64,000 nucleotides of DNA from Candidatus Villigracilis proximus (GCA_016715195.1 JADKBB010000019.1:1-64000); one strand, 5' to 3'. Shown: positions 52,330 to 61,930, numbered from the stretch's first letter. The notes: generated by a model from the letters alone, not told the origin. A program made the numbers and translations.

Positions 52330-52340
52330 GGGTTACTGGT

Positions 52341-53245
52341 ATGAAATGTCGTAATTGCGAAAACAAAGCTTCCATTCACATGCGTCAGCACAAACTGGCG
52401 TTATGCAAGAACATTACCTTCAATGGATCCCCGAACAAACGGCACGTTTTATTAAGAAATATGAGATGTTCACGCCGAATGAAAAGATACTGGTCGCGGT
52501 TTCAGGCGGCAAGGATTCGCTTTCACTCTGGGATATTCTAGTGCGGCTCGGCTATCAGGTGGATGGTTTATATCTTGGTCTCGGCATCGATGGCGGCATC
52601 AATTACTCGCATGAGTCTCAGCGGCTGGCTGAAAAATTTGCGAACGAGAACAATCTCAAACTGCATGTTGTGGATATTGAGAAGGAATACGGCCATTCCA
52701 TTCCGGTGCTTTCAGCAAGCAGTCACCGCGGACATGGGAAGCCGTGCGCGGTCTGTGGGCTGGCGAAACGCCATGAGATGAATCGCATCGCGCGTGACCT
52801 TGGGTATGACGTACTTGCCACCGGTCATAATCTGGATGATGAAGCGGCGGTCTTATTTGGCAATACGCTGACCTGGTCGGGTGATTATCTTCTGCGGCAG
52901 GGGCCGGTATTGGCAGGCGCAGAAGGACTTGCGCGCAAGGTGAAGCCATTGTGTCGCTTTTATGAACGCGAGATGACCGCTTATGCTATTGCACGCGGGA
53001 TTGAATATATCTATGATGAATGTCCATTTGCCGATGGGTCGCAATCCATTTTTTATAAAGAGTCACTTAATCTATTGGAAACTGCGCGCCCGGGTGCGAA
53101 GCTCATATTCTATTTAAGTTTTTTGGAAGCCAAAAAAGGCGGAAATTTATTTATTGAAAAAAATCTGGGGCATGCGCATTTACATCCCTGCCCCCGCTGC
53201 GGTCAACCCACCTCAACCCCTGATTTTGTTCGTTTTGCCGAATGA
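52341..53245 (+). pseudogene. TtuA/Ncs6-like tRNA 2-thiolation enzyme, one frameshift near its start
   Basis: Two frames join at 52407-52408: adding one A turns ...LALCKNIT into LALCKEHYLQWIPEQT. The rebuilt protein is about 300 residues. N-terminal zinc site: C3-x2-C6 and C22-x2-H25; PP-loop: SGGKDS; second Cys motif PCAVCGLAKRH; C-terminal zinc ribbon CPRCGQPT. This combination is typical of TtuA (tRNA 54 2-thiouridine synthase) rather than TtcA. The preceding ThiS-like carrier fits a TtuB role. The 4Fe-4S cluster ligands of TtuA are among the mid-protein Cys residues. Confidence 0.85.
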
Positions 53246-53280
53246 TCGAAAAAGCGCAGACCGAAATCGCCGCTGAGTAA

Positions 53281-53400
53281 TTTTGAGAACGCGGCGAACG
53301 TTTAGTTTGAAAAAAAAACAAAGAAAAAAAACCCACCGGGGGGAAAAACACAGCCACCCCGCGGGGGAGGGATAAATTTTTTTTTATAAAATTTGGACCC
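53281..53400. other. Homopolymer-saturated stretch, probably low-quality sequence
   Basis: Runs of A (9 and 8), G (6), T (9) and C (10) follow one another between the TtuA-like gene and the Ser/Thr kinase gene. No gene or repeat can be recognised, and base use is unlike the surroundings. Confidence 0.7.
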
Positions 53401-53477
53401 CCCCCCCAAAACGGAGTAAAGTGAAATTACAAGTCCGCATTCCTTATTTCTTATTACTCATTACTTATCACTCCCAC

Positions 53478-54473
53478 TCACCTCAACAATGTAGTCACCA
53501 GTCCGATGAGAAATAATCCCAGTGCGGTGTAGCCGACAAGTTGTTCCTGTGGAAATAGTGAAAAACCGGGAATGTCAAAGCCGGAACGTTTTAAATCCGC
53601 ACGGTCCGGGACTTCCTGTTTGCCGAGCAATGCTTCTCGGAATTGGATGACGGTCTTGGGGCGGTCATCGGGATGTAAAGACATGGCCCACAGGATGGCT
53701 TTTTCGACACGCGGACTCAAGGTGGGATTGATCTCTCGGGGCGGGGTCAGGCTGCGGGTGCTTAAGAACCGTTTGCGCGCTTCGGCAGGCGGTTCGTTGG
53801 TCACGAGATTGTAGAGAGTCGCGCCAAAGGAAAAAATATCCGCCCGCACATCGGTATGAGTATCATCGCCGCCATATTGTTCAAGCGGAGTATATAACGC
53901 AGTGCCCTGACCTTGAATGATGGTGATCGTCACTTCGTTGGGAGCCATGATCTTCACCAAACCAAAATCGACCAGCTTGATCAATCCGCTGGGAGTGATC
54001 TTGAGGTTGCTTGGTTTGATGTCACGATGAATGATGGGTGGGTCTTGATTATGCAGATAATTCAGCGCATCTGCGATCTGTACAGCCCAGCGCAGGACTT
54101 CATTTTCAGAGAGGAACATTTTATTGCGGCGCGCTTCCTGCATTCGCTCGCGCAGGTCTTTGCCCGGGACGTAATCCATTACCAGATAGTCGCGCACATT
54201 AACTGAGAAGTAATCTGAGACCTTGGGCAGGTTGGGGTGGTCGAGGCGCGCGAGAACAGAAGCCTCACGAAAGAATTGTTCGCGGGCCTGCTCAAAAACC
54301 TGGGTTGGGAGAGCCTGATTGTGCTCAACTTCCTTGAGCGCGCATAATCTACCTTCCAGACGGGTATCTTCTGCAAGGTAAATACTGCCAGTGCCGCCTT
54401 GTCCGATCTGTTCACGGATCTTATAGCGGTCACGCAGGATCTCCCCTTTCTTTAACGATTGGGGCAACTGCAC
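53478..54473 (-). CDS. Serine/threonine protein kinase with C-terminal membrane anchor
   Basis: 331 residues. Hanks-type kinase domain: Gly loop IGQGGTGS (about 23-30), ATP Lys47 in CALKEVE, HRDIKPSN, DFG in VDFGLVK and the activation/P+1 segment YTPLEQYGG with APE replaced by PLEQY. It ends in a single membrane span (about 312-331) and has no extracellular sensor domain. It is divergent from the FHA-winged helix gene (54674), which could be its target or partner. PASTA repeats are absent. Confidence 0.88.
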   Translation of the reverse strand: MQLPQSLKKGEILRDRYKIREQIGQGGTGSIYLAEDTRLEGRLCALKEVEHNQALPTQVFEQAREQFFREASVLARLDHPNLPKVSDYFSVNVRDYLVMDYVPGKDLRERMQEARRNKMFLSENEVLRWAVQIADALNYLHNQDPPIIHRDIKPSNLKITPSGLIKLVDFGLVKIMAPNEVTITIIQGQGTALYTPLEQYGGDDTHTDVRADIFSFGATLYNLVTNEPPAEARKRFLSTRSLTPPREINPTLSPRVEKAILWAMSLHPDDRPKTVIQFREALLGKQEVPDRADLKRSGFDIPGFSLFPQEQLVGYTALGLFLIGLVTTLLR

Positions 54474-54635
54474 TCCTGTATTGTGCTGCGCGTGTAACCT
54501 GTGTCTGTCTTAATGAGGTGATATTTTCGGCGTGTATCACTTTGTAGATTAAGCTAAAAGTAAATATGCACAGATTTACACTTTTCTGCTATATTATAAA
54601 CGTCTTTTGTTAATAAAGAGGACTTACTATTTTAG

Positions 54636-54649
54636 CGGACTGAAGTCCG
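54636..54649. repeat. Short palindrome CGGACT-GA-AGTCCG
   Basis: Perfect 6-base arms with a GA centre in the leader of the FHA gene, 25 bases before its start. It resembles a dispersed palindromic repeat, or it could be an operator. Confidence 0.45.
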
Positions 54650-54673
54650 AATTCCATTTTCATTGAGGCAATT

Positions 54674-55330
54674 ATGGATCATGAAGAAGATTTTCCCATT
54701 CTGGTAGCGCAAGACGGCCCGCTCAAAGGTCAACGCTGGTCGGTAAGCCACACATTGATGGTGGGACGTGACCCCACCTGTGAGATCAATGTGCAGGATC
54801 GTCAGGTGTCTCGGTTTCATGCGCGTATCACGCCCACACCCGAAGGTGTGACCATCGAAGATCTGGGCAGCAAGAATGGAACAAATCACAATGGGACGGA
54901 ACTCACCGCGCCGGTCATGCTGCAGGATGGCGACCTTTTGGGTATTGCGCTCGCACAGCAATTTTTATTCCTTACCTCAGATGCCACCATGCCGCTGGCT
55001 GAAAATGGTTCCCGTTCCGGGCGTTTGCTGATGGATCAAAAATCTCGTCGTGTTTGGGTCAATCAACAGCAGGTTACGCCGCCTTTATCTGCACAGCAAT
55101 TCAAGTTGTTGTGGATGTTATATGAAAAGCAGGGACAGGTCATTGCCCGTACAGAACTTGTAACGGTTGTATGGGGTGAAGACCAAATGGCGGGCGTATC
55201 TGATCAGGCATTGGATGCCCTGATCCGCCGTCTGCGCGACCGTCTGGCTGCGCTTGACCCAACCCACCAATACATTGATACCGTGCGCGGACATGGCGTG
55301 CGGCTGGATAATCCCACGATCGGGGAGTAA
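54674..55330 (+). CDS. FHA domain - winged-helix transcription factor
   Basis: 218 residues. N-terminal FHA domain: MVGRDPTCEINVQDRQVSRFHARI and DLGSKNGTNHNG hold the GR, SxxH and NG positions that bind phosphothreonine. C-terminal OmpR/PhoB-type winged helix (about 130-215): LSAQQFKLLWMLYEKQGQVIARTEL, DALIRRLRDRLA and a final GVRL wing. The order (FHA then wHTH) is the reverse of EmbR. FHA domains read Thr-phosphorylated partners, and the divergently transcribed kinase gene (53478) is the obvious source. Targets unknown. Confidence 0.87.
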   Translation: MDHEEDFPILVAQDGPLKGQRWSVSHTLMVGRDPTCEINVQDRQVSRFHARITPTPEGVTIEDLGSKNGTNHNGTELTAPVMLQDGDLLGIALAQQFLFLTSDATMPLAENGSRSGRLLMDQKSRRVWVNQQQVTPPLSAQQFKLLWMLYEKQGQVIARTELVTVVWGEDQMAGVSDQALDALIRRLRDRLAALDPTHQYIDTVRGHGVRLDNPTIGE

Positions 55331-55336
55331 ATCATC

Positions 55337-55810
55337 ATGGATGCGCAATCAGAAAAATTACTCGCTCAAATGATTCGCAATACGCGGCTGGCTTCACTTG
55401 GCACACTGCGCGAGGGAGCGCCGCGAGTCTCAATGGTGGCTTTTGTTCCCGCGGAGGATTTTTCCGCGTTCTATGTCCATGTCAGCCGGCTTGCCCAGCA
55501 CACCGTTGACATGCAAAAAGATAAACAGGTTGGATTCCTGATCGCAGAAACAGATGACGGACGTGCCGACCCGCAAACACTGGGGCGTGTGTCCATTTGT
55601 GCCAGTGCCGAGATGATCCAAAATGGTGAGCCGGGATACACACCGCTCAAGGAACTCTATCTCGCGCGTTTCCCTGAAGCCGAACAATTCTTCAAGCTGG
55701 CTGATTTCAGTTTTTGGCGCATCAAGCCCAAAGGCGGAAGATTCGTGGCCGGCTTTGCAAAGGCCTATAACATCACAGTCGAAACTTTACAGAAAGTTTC
55801 AGAACGTTAA
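55337..55810 (+). CDS. Pyridoxamine 5'-phosphate oxidase-family (HugZ-like) protein
   Basis: 157 residues with the split-barrel PPOX/FMN-binding fold: LASLGTLREGAPRVSMVAF, HVSRLAQHTVDMQKDKQVGFLI and FWRIKPKGGRFVAGFAKAY are typical. It could bind FMN, F420 or haem (HugZ-like). It lies 6 bases after the FHA gene, whose stop overlaps the GGGGAG ribosome site, so the two share a transcript. It is followed by a terminator. Confidence 0.8.
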   Translation: MDAQSEKLLAQMIRNTRLASLGTLREGAPRVSMVAFVPAEDFSAFYVHVSRLAQHTVDMQKDKQVGFLIAETDDGRADPQTLGRVSICASAEMIQNGEPGYTPLKELYLARFPEAEQFFKLADFSFWRIKPKGGRFVAGFAKAYNITVETLQKVSER

Positions 55811-55815
55811 TTAAG

Positions 55816-55850
55816 ACATCCGAAGTTACAAGACTTCGGATGTTATCTTT
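55816..55850 (+). terminator. Intrinsic terminator after the PPOX-family gene
   Basis: 11-bp stem (55816-55826 with 55833-55843), 6-base loop, then TATCTTTT. Confidence 0.85.
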
Positions 55851-55868
55851 TAATTAAGGAACTTCAAC

Positions 55869-56678
55869 ATGAACACATTAAACCTGCTCGCTGTTTTTGC
55901 ACATCCAGATGACGAATCAATGGGGATGGGTGCCACGCTGGCAAAGTATTCTGCCGAAGGAGTGGATACACACCTCATCTGCGCTTCTCGCGGCGAGAGA
56001 GGCTGGTTCGGTTCCGAGGAGCAGTTTCCAGGTCCGGAAAGACTCGGCCAAATCCGCACTGTGGAATTGCAGAACGCCGTCCGCGAATTGGGGATGAAGA
56101 GTCTGCACTTCCTCGATTACATCGATGGGGATGTGGATCAGGCGCCGCATCTTGAAGCGATTGCAAAGATCGTCACGCATATCCGCAAAATAAAACCGCA
56201 AGTGGTGGTGACCTTTCCGCCTGACGGCAACTACGGCCACCCCGATCATATGGCCATCGGACAATTCACCTGCGCCGCGATCGTCTGTGCCGCAGATTCG
56301 ACCTACGTCGACCCGCAGGGACTCGCTGCTCATCGTGTGTCAAAACTTTATTACATGGTGGATGGCGAGAATTTTATCAATCTGGTCGCGCCCTTTATGG
56401 GCGACATGACCTTCCCCGTGGATGATCAACTACGCGGCGAATTTCCGTGGAAGGATTGGATGATCACCACCCGCATCGACATGGCGGAGCATTGCTCTGC
56501 CGCGTGGCGGGCCATTCGCTGTCATCAGAGTCAGCTGCCAACTATTGGGGCGCTGGCCGACATGCCGGAGGAATCCGCTGCTGCTGTTCTTGCTATGCAG
56601 GGAACTTTCTACCGCGCTTTCAGTCTGGTCAACGGGGGCAGAAAGCCAGAGACCGACCTCTTTGAAGGCTTGAGATAA
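55869..56678 (+). CDS. PIG-L family deacetylase
   Basis: 269 residues. The metal site AHPDDESMG (12-19) and the later NYGHPDHMAIG are the LmbE/PIG-L signature. Such zinc enzymes deacetylate N-acetylglucosaminyl lipids or MshB/BshB-type thiol precursors. Without a thiol-biosynthesis neighbour the substrate is open. AAGGA precedes the start. It is the last plus-strand gene before the run of minus-strand genes at 56721. Confidence 0.9.
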   Translation: MNTLNLLAVFAHPDDESMGMGATLAKYSAEGVDTHLICASRGERGWFGSEEQFPGPERLGQIRTVELQNAVRELGMKSLHFLDYIDGDVDQAPHLEAIAKIVTHIRKIKPQVVVTFPPDGNYGHPDHMAIGQFTCAAIVCAADSTYVDPQGLAAHRVSKLYYMVDGENFINLVAPFMGDMTFPVDDQLRGEFPWKDWMITTRIDMAEHCSAAWRAIRCHQSQLPTIGALADMPEESAAAVLAMQGTFYRAFSLVNGGRKPETDLFEGLR

Positions 56679-56720
56679 AGTACATAAAAACAAACAGTTC
56701 CATTCGGACTGAGCGGTCTG

Positions 56721-58079
56721 TTATCCCATATTCTTTTTCATCATTCTCTTCAGAGCAACTTTATAAATCTCAGTCAACTTGCCGGTCATGGCCTGGGCCT
56801 CGGGGTTGGCATCGCCTTGTGATTCGATCTGGGCGATCAATCCGCTTAGTGCATCCACGAACTGCTGATTGACGATCTCCTCATTTTCCGAAAGCATCTG
56901 TTCCACAGCGGCCTCATCGGGCGTTTGCAGCAACTGCTCAATGAACGCGATCTCCGGCGGGGGAGCGCTGGCAGATTGCAGCACCTGCACCATCTTTTGC
57001 AGTTTGCCCATCCGCGTGTAATCATTTGACTCGGAAGCCTGCCGCAGCAACTGGTTGACCACTTCCGCCGCATCCTGTGTAAAGGCTTCGATATTTTCCT
57101 GCGTGGCCTTTTCCACATCTTCCTGCTTCAAAATATTTTCAACAAATTCCTGCGCCTGCTTGAAACGTGCCTCAAGTTGTTTATCCACATCGGCTACAAA
57201 TCCCAGCAGCTTCTCGCGGATCGACTCAAGCCTTGTCTTTTCCTCAGCCGCAGCCTGCTCGATCTTCTCGCTCAAATTCTGGAAGAAGACATAGTCCATG
57301 CCGCCACGGGCCAGTGAAACATAAGCGCGGATGCGCGCCTCGCTCGGGGCCGCGATGACGAAGTCCAGCAGCAGTTCGCGGGTGAGACTTTTCCCCGCAT
57401 CCTGCAGGACCTTTGTAGCTGCTTCCATTTCCGCGACAGATTCCTTAAGCTGGCGGCCGAACGCGGTCTCTTCCAGCAGTTGTTTTTGCAGCTCGATCAA
57501 CGCGCGCGCGATCGGTTCCTGTCCGCTTTGCATGGCGTTTTGCGCGATGCGGCTGAACAACCCGAAGAACTGTTCATCAATATTCTTTTCATTCTGTTTG
57601 ATCAATTCCAACCGCGCATCGGCAGAGGTCATCTGGATCAGCTTCTCGATCAACAGCACCCGCTCCTGCTGTGACTTGATCATCTCGGATGAAATTCCAT
57701 CCTTGTTCAAGATCGTCTCCAGCATGGATTCATAAGTGAAGTTGGCCTGCGGCTTGAACAAATAGCCTTTGCGTTTCTCAGGCGGCAGACGATCCACCAC
57801 CTGTTTGATCAACGGCCCCATCATTTTTTCCTGCTCATTGACCTGCATTCCCAATTCAGGCGGGAAGTAGGTCAGCAGTAATTCCTTCTCATTGTCATGA
57901 TACACAACAGGAGTGGCAAGGCGGCCATCATATCCGCAGTGCGGACAGCGCGCATGATTCGATTGTCCGCTCAACAAGCGCTGCTTGGCGGCGGGTTCAT
58001 AGGTCACGTCGAAAAGTTGTTCAACGTTGGCTGCAATAATTTGTCTACAGCGAGGGCACGAAATTTGAGTTTGAGGCAT
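56721..58079 (-). CDS. CpXC-domain protein with long coiled-coil region
   Basis: 452 residues. The N-terminal CpXC zinc domain shows C8-x2-C11 and C45-x2-C48 (ISCPRCRQI, ARCPHCGYDG). The rest is almost entirely helical, with acidic/Gln-rich amphipathic repeats (for example EAAVEQMLSENEEIVNQQF), suggesting a coiled-coil rod or bundle. The function of CpXC proteins is not known. No membrane span was seen. It is followed by PepF on the same strand after 112 bases. Confidence 0.83.
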   Translation of the reverse strand: MPQTQISCPRCRQIIAANVEQLFDVTYEPAAKQRLLSGQSNHARCPHCGYDGRLATPVVYHDNEKELLLTYFPPELGMQVNEQEKMMGPLIKQVVDRLPPEKRKGYLFKPQANFTYESMLETILNKDGISSEMIKSQQERVLLIEKLIQMTSADARLELIKQNEKNIDEQFFGLFSRIAQNAMQSGQEPIARALIELQKQLLEETAFGRQLKESVAEMEAATKVLQDAGKSLTRELLLDFVIAAPSEARIRAYVSLARGGMDYVFFQNLSEKIEQAAAEEKTRLESIREKLLGFVADVDKQLEARFKQAQEFVENILKQEDVEKATQENIEAFTQDAAEVVNQLLRQASESNDYTRMGKLQKMVQVLQSASAPPPEIAFIEQLLQTPDEAAVEQMLSENEEIVNQQFVDALSGLIAQIESQGDANPEAQAMTGKLTEIYKVALKRMMKKNMG

Positions 58080-58191
58080 GAAATGATTTCCGATTTTTTA
58101 GATTTACGATTTTAGATTGGTCGTGTACTTTCACAAATTAGTCACGGATCGATGTTTCAAGTGTGGAATTACCAATACTGACTACCACACA

Positions 58192-60000
58192 CTACCCAAC
58201 CAATTCTTCCAACCGATCAATGTACCCTTCCATTACAGCGAAGGTTTCTTCGACAGCCTTGGGAGTGGTCAGATTCACGCCGGCGTTCTTGAGCACATCC
58301 AATGGATAGACCGATGAGCCGGATTTCAGGAAGCCGAGGTAATCTTCCACGGCGTTCGGTTCGTTGCGCAGGATTCTGCCGGAGAGCGCGTGCGCGCCGG
58401 AGATGCCTGTGGCGTAGGCGTACACATAATAATCCTGGAAGAGATGCCCAAAGGTGGACCAGACCATGCCCACGCGCGGACGATCCACTTTCACCTTGGG
58501 ACCAAATCCCTCGGTAAACAGATCAGCCATCAGTTCGATCATGGAATCGGCGGTGAGAGATTCGCCGCGTTCCACCCGTTGATGAGTCTCCAACTCGAAG
58601 CGTGCCAGGGTCGGCATCTGGAAGAAATATCTGAAGAAGTTTCCGCCGACCGCTTCCTCGATCAACGAGATCAGGAAGTTCTTATCGGTGATGGTCTTGA
58701 GCAAATGTCCGCGCATCATGGCTTGATTGAAATTGGACGCCACTTCTGCCACGAACAATGAATAATCAGAATAAGCGAGCGGCTGATTCTTCCAGGTCAG
58801 ATACGAATGCATCGAGTGACCGAGTTCATGCGCCAGCGTGCTCATGCTTCCCACTTCATCGGTATAGCTCATCATGATAAATGGATGCGTGCCAGACGAT
58901 CCCCACGAGAACGCGCCGTTCGATTTGCCCTGGTTGGGATACACATCCACCCAGCGTTCTTTGAGGCAGCCCTTGCGGACGGTGTCTACATAATCCTTGC
59001 CGAGCGGTGCGAGGCTGTCGCAGATCAGGTCTACGGCTTTTTCGTAGGAGACCTTGGTTTTCTTCTTTGCGATCGGCGCCCACATATCGTAGTAGTTGAT
59101 TTCTTTTAATTTCAATGCCTTGCGCCGAATGTCAAAATAGCGGTGCCAGACCGGTAAATTCTTTTTGAAGGTGTCGATTAAATTATGAAAAACTTCAACG
59201 GGAATATTATTCTCAAACAGCGAAGCCGAAAGCGAATTTTCATGCTTGCGTACCTGGCTGTAAAAAACATTCGTCTTGATCGAAGTGGTCAGGTTGGTGG
59301 CAAGCGTATTCTTGAATTCAAGATGCTTGTCCATGTAACTTTCGAACGCGCTTTGTCTTATCTTGCGGTCGGGATGTTCCATCAGCGCGGTGTGGAAGTT
59401 GCCTTGTGTCACAACAACTTTTTTGCCTTTGCTATCGATCGCGGGCGCAAATTTGAAATCGGCATTGGTCAACATGCTGCTGCTGTTGCCTGCTCCGCCC
59501 AGCGCGTCGCTGACCATGCCCAGTACTTCTTCCACATCGCCCGAGCGCACATGCGCCTGCTTGCGGAAGAGGTTGTTCATATTATGAGACTGAACTGCCA
59601 GCTTCGTATTTTGCTTCATCCACTCATCGAGTTTGGGTTTCCCGATCAAAAGCAATTCAGGATTGATAAAAGCAATGGCTCCGGCAATCTGTCCGTACAC
59701 GGCTTGCGCCTTGCCATACATGGCCGCTGAATTTTGATTTGTGGTATCCACATTATATGAAAAGCCCGCATATACAAAGACATGCATCATGCGTTTCATC
59801 AGGTCTTCCACCAGATCAAGCGCTTTTACCAGTGTTTCGGCGCTTTCACCCAGCCGGCCTTCATAATTCTTGATTGCGGGCAGATCGGCAAGGATCTTCT
59901 TTACTTCCGCTTCCCAATCTTTTTTGGATTTAAAAACGCTTTCCGCATTCCATGTGTACTTTTTATTCACTTTACTGCGAGGGGGAATTGAGGTTGCCAT
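58192..60000 (-). CDS. pepF: Oligoendopeptidase F (M3 family)
   Basis: 602 residues. M3B zinc metallopeptidase: the catalytic motif HELGHSMHSYL gives HExxH, and the third ligand is the Glu in EVASNFNQA. Other typical stretches are YSDYSLFVAEVASNF and NYYDMWAPIAKKKT. It degrades short oligopeptides in the cytoplasm. No signal peptide. The length fits full-size PepF. It stands alone with regard to operon structure. Confidence 0.93.
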   Translation of the reverse strand: MATSIPPRSKVNKKYTWNAESVFKSKKDWEAEVKKILADLPAIKNYEGRLGESAETLVKALDLVEDLMKRMMHVFVYAGFSYNVDTTNQNSAAMYGKAQAVYGQIAGAIAFINPELLLIGKPKLDEWMKQNTKLAVQSHNMNNLFRKQAHVRSGDVEEVLGMVSDALGGAGNSSSMLTNADFKFAPAIDSKGKKVVVTQGNFHTALMEHPDRKIRQSAFESYMDKHLEFKNTLATNLTTSIKTNVFYSQVRKHENSLSASLFENNIPVEVFHNLIDTFKKNLPVWHRYFDIRRKALKLKEINYYDMWAPIAKKKTKVSYEKAVDLICDSLAPLGKDYVDTVRKGCLKERWVDVYPNQGKSNGAFSWGSSGTHPFIMMSYTDEVGSMSTLAHELGHSMHSYLTWKNQPLAYSDYSLFVAEVASNFNQAMMRGHLLKTITDKNFLISLIEEAVGGNFFRYFFQMPTLARFELETHQRVERGESLTADSMIELMADLFTEGFGPKVKVDRPRVGMVWSTFGHLFQDYYVYAYATGISGAHALSGRILRNEPNAVEDYLGFLKSGSSVYPLDVLKNAGVNLTTPKAVEETFAVMEGYIDRLEELVG

Positions 60001-60061
60001 ATGTTTTCCTTTTCCATGAAGATGGGATTATTTTACCTTGATTTGCAACGGCACTACAGAA

Positions 60062-61621
60062 TCAGCGCGGAAGGGAGAAGCAGATTCTCGCGCCACGGCG
60101 CAGACCGCCATCAGGATTCGTGTCAGCCCAGATGCGCCCGCCGTGCGCTTCGACAATTGCGCGCGCGAGGTAGAGTCCCAGTCCGGCGCCCTTCGTCTGC
60201 TTGACGGCATTCGTCGAACGATAGAAGCGGTCAAAAATATGCGGCAGGTCTTTGGCTTCAATTCCATCGCCTTCATCACTGACGCAAATGATCACTTGTT
60301 CAGGGCGCATGGATCCGCTGACTTTGATCTCGCCTTTGGGTGCGTATTTCAACGCGTTCGAAACCAGGTTGGAAATAACCTGCTCGATGCGGGTTTCATC
60401 GCCGATGATGACCGGGAAATTTTCTGGGAAATCAGTGACAAGCTTATGCTTTGGAGATTGCGACGCGAAACGCTCGGTCACACGTAACGCAAGGCTGGGG
60501 ATGGCGACATCGGCTTGATTCAAGCTCAAGCCACCAGCTTGCAAACGCGAGGCATCGAGCAGATCATCGATCATCTTCGATAACCGATCCGCTTCTTCTT
60601 CGATGACAGCCAGCGAATCGCTGATGGTGGCCTTATCCCATTTGGCATCATCCCGCCGCAAAGTGGACGCGTATCCTTTTATCAGCGCAACCGGCGTCCG
60701 CAGTTCGTGGCTGACGATCGAGATAAAGGTCGCCTTGATCTCATCCGCAGTTCTAAAGTGGGTAATATCGCGCACGCTGACAAAGATATTGCGCAATTTT
60801 TTTTCACCGGAAAGCAAAGGCGCATAGGTGATTCCCACCGGCAGATGAGGCGGTAACGGCCTTGAAATATCGCCTTCTACATATAAAGTGGCATTGGGCG
60901 TCAGCGGCCAGCCTTCTGTGACAGATTCTTCGAGTGTTCGTCCTTGCGGCTCTTTCTTCCAACGCACGATCTCACTGTGTTTCTTTCCGACGATCTCTTC
61001 ACGTGTCAGACCGTATAATTTTTCAAAGGCGGCATTGCATCTTTCGATCACCTGATCTGCATTCAGAATCAAAATCCCATCTGCCGCAGAATCCAGAAGC
61101 GCGTCAAGGCGTTGCTTCTCGTAAGAGACCTGTCCATAAAGTTGCGCGTTGAATACCGCAATCGCGGCTTGATCTGCAAAAGATTGCAGGAGCACACGGT
61201 CATTAGGCGTGAACAGGTCGGCATAATTACGGAAGATAAAGATCACGCCGATCACCTGTCCGTGGGCGGCGAGGGGCAGACCGGTTCCGTTGAGCAATCC
61301 CATACTGGCGGTGTAGGTCAAATCTTTTAACATGCGATTAAGTTCCAGCACATCCAGTTCGCCGACCTTTTCTTCGGCCAGTAAAGGCGTGAGGTAACTT
61401 AAAAATGCCGGAGCAATGCCATGCGCGGCGGTCACGCGCCAGCCGTCGGGTTGTTTGAGCGCGATTAATCCCGCCTGCCCCGCCAGCATTTCAATCGAGA
61501 CGCGCAAAATGCGCGCCAGCAGTTTCTCAAGGTCTAATTCCTGAGTCAGCAGACGTGAGATTTCGAGTAAATAATCTCGTTGACGAACGCGGAAATCCGG
61601 GAGCATGTTGGAAGGAAGCAT
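60062..61621 (-). CDS. Hybrid-type sensor histidine kinase with GAF and PAS domains
   Basis: 519 residues from ATG 61621 (the ATG at 61654 is also possible). GAF domain about 20-165, PAS domain about 170-290 (ILILNADQVIERCNAAFEKLYG), HisKA H-box FISIVSHELRTPVALIKGY with an intact His, and a HATPase with DEGDGIEAKDLPHIFDRFY and GAGLGLYLARAIVEAHGG. No membrane span, so it senses cytoplasmic signals. No response regulator lies next to it. It contrasts with the 37787 protein, which lacks the His. Confidence 0.9.
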   Translation of the reverse strand: MLPSNMLPDFRVRQRDYLLEISRLLTQELDLEKLLARILRVSIEMLAGQAGLIALKQPDGWRVTAAHGIAPAFLSYLTPLLAEEKVGELDVLELNRMLKDLTYTASMGLLNGTGLPLAAHGQVIGVIFIFRNYADLFTPNDRVLLQSFADQAAIAVFNAQLYGQVSYEKQRLDALLDSAADGILILNADQVIERCNAAFEKLYGLTREEIVGKKHSEIVRWKKEPQGRTLEESVTEGWPLTPNATLYVEGDISRPLPPHLPVGITYAPLLSGEKKLRNIFVSVRDITHFRTADEIKATFISIVSHELRTPVALIKGYASTLRRDDAKWDKATISDSLAVIEEEADRLSKMIDDLLDASRLQAGGLSLNQADVAIPSLALRVTERFASQSPKHKLVTDFPENFPVIIGDETRIEQVISNLVSNALKYAPKGEIKVSGSMRPEQVIICVSDEGDGIEAKDLPHIFDRFYRSTNAVKQTKGAGLGLYLARAIVEAHGGRIWADTNPDGGLRRGARICFSLPR

Positions 61622-61755
61622 AGGGAAGGAAAAATAGTGAATGGTATCTATCAACTTACTTTGCTATTTTATCACTCGCAGGCAGTGGACGTGTGTAAGA
61701 GTTGCGTAAGCGAAAAATGGTTTCAAAATAATTACAAAACTGTTATTTCAATCAG

Positions 61756-61784
61756 TTGACATGGATAAATAACACTACTACAAT
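61756..61784 (+). promoter_or_regulatory. Promoter of the surface repeat protein
   Basis: TTGACA (61756-61761), 17-base spacer, TACAAT (61779-61784). This is a near-consensus sigma-70-like promoter. The start codon lies 200 bases downstream, so there is a long untranslated leader. Confidence 0.82.
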
Positions 61785-61880
61785 CTTTTGAAATTAGTAC
61801 TTTTGGGTGATGACACGGATGCATTGACCCAACACTTGGATTGGTCGCTTCTCTTTTTTTGTGGAGTAAATGTGTTGGCG

Positions 61881-61930
61881 AGCAAACAGCGAAACCGGCC
61901 GTTAGTTGGTCTGATTTGCTGTTTTTTTTT
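61881..61930 (+). promoter_or_regulatory. Terminator-like hairpin in the leader of the surface-protein gene
   Basis: AGCAAA-CAG (61881-61889) pairs with CTG-A-TTTGCT (61911-61920), enclosing a further ACC/GGT pairing, and is followed by G and nine T. It lies between the promoter and the gene, so it could be an attenuator or the expression platform of a riboregulator. No known riboswitch consensus was recognised. Confidence 0.55.
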
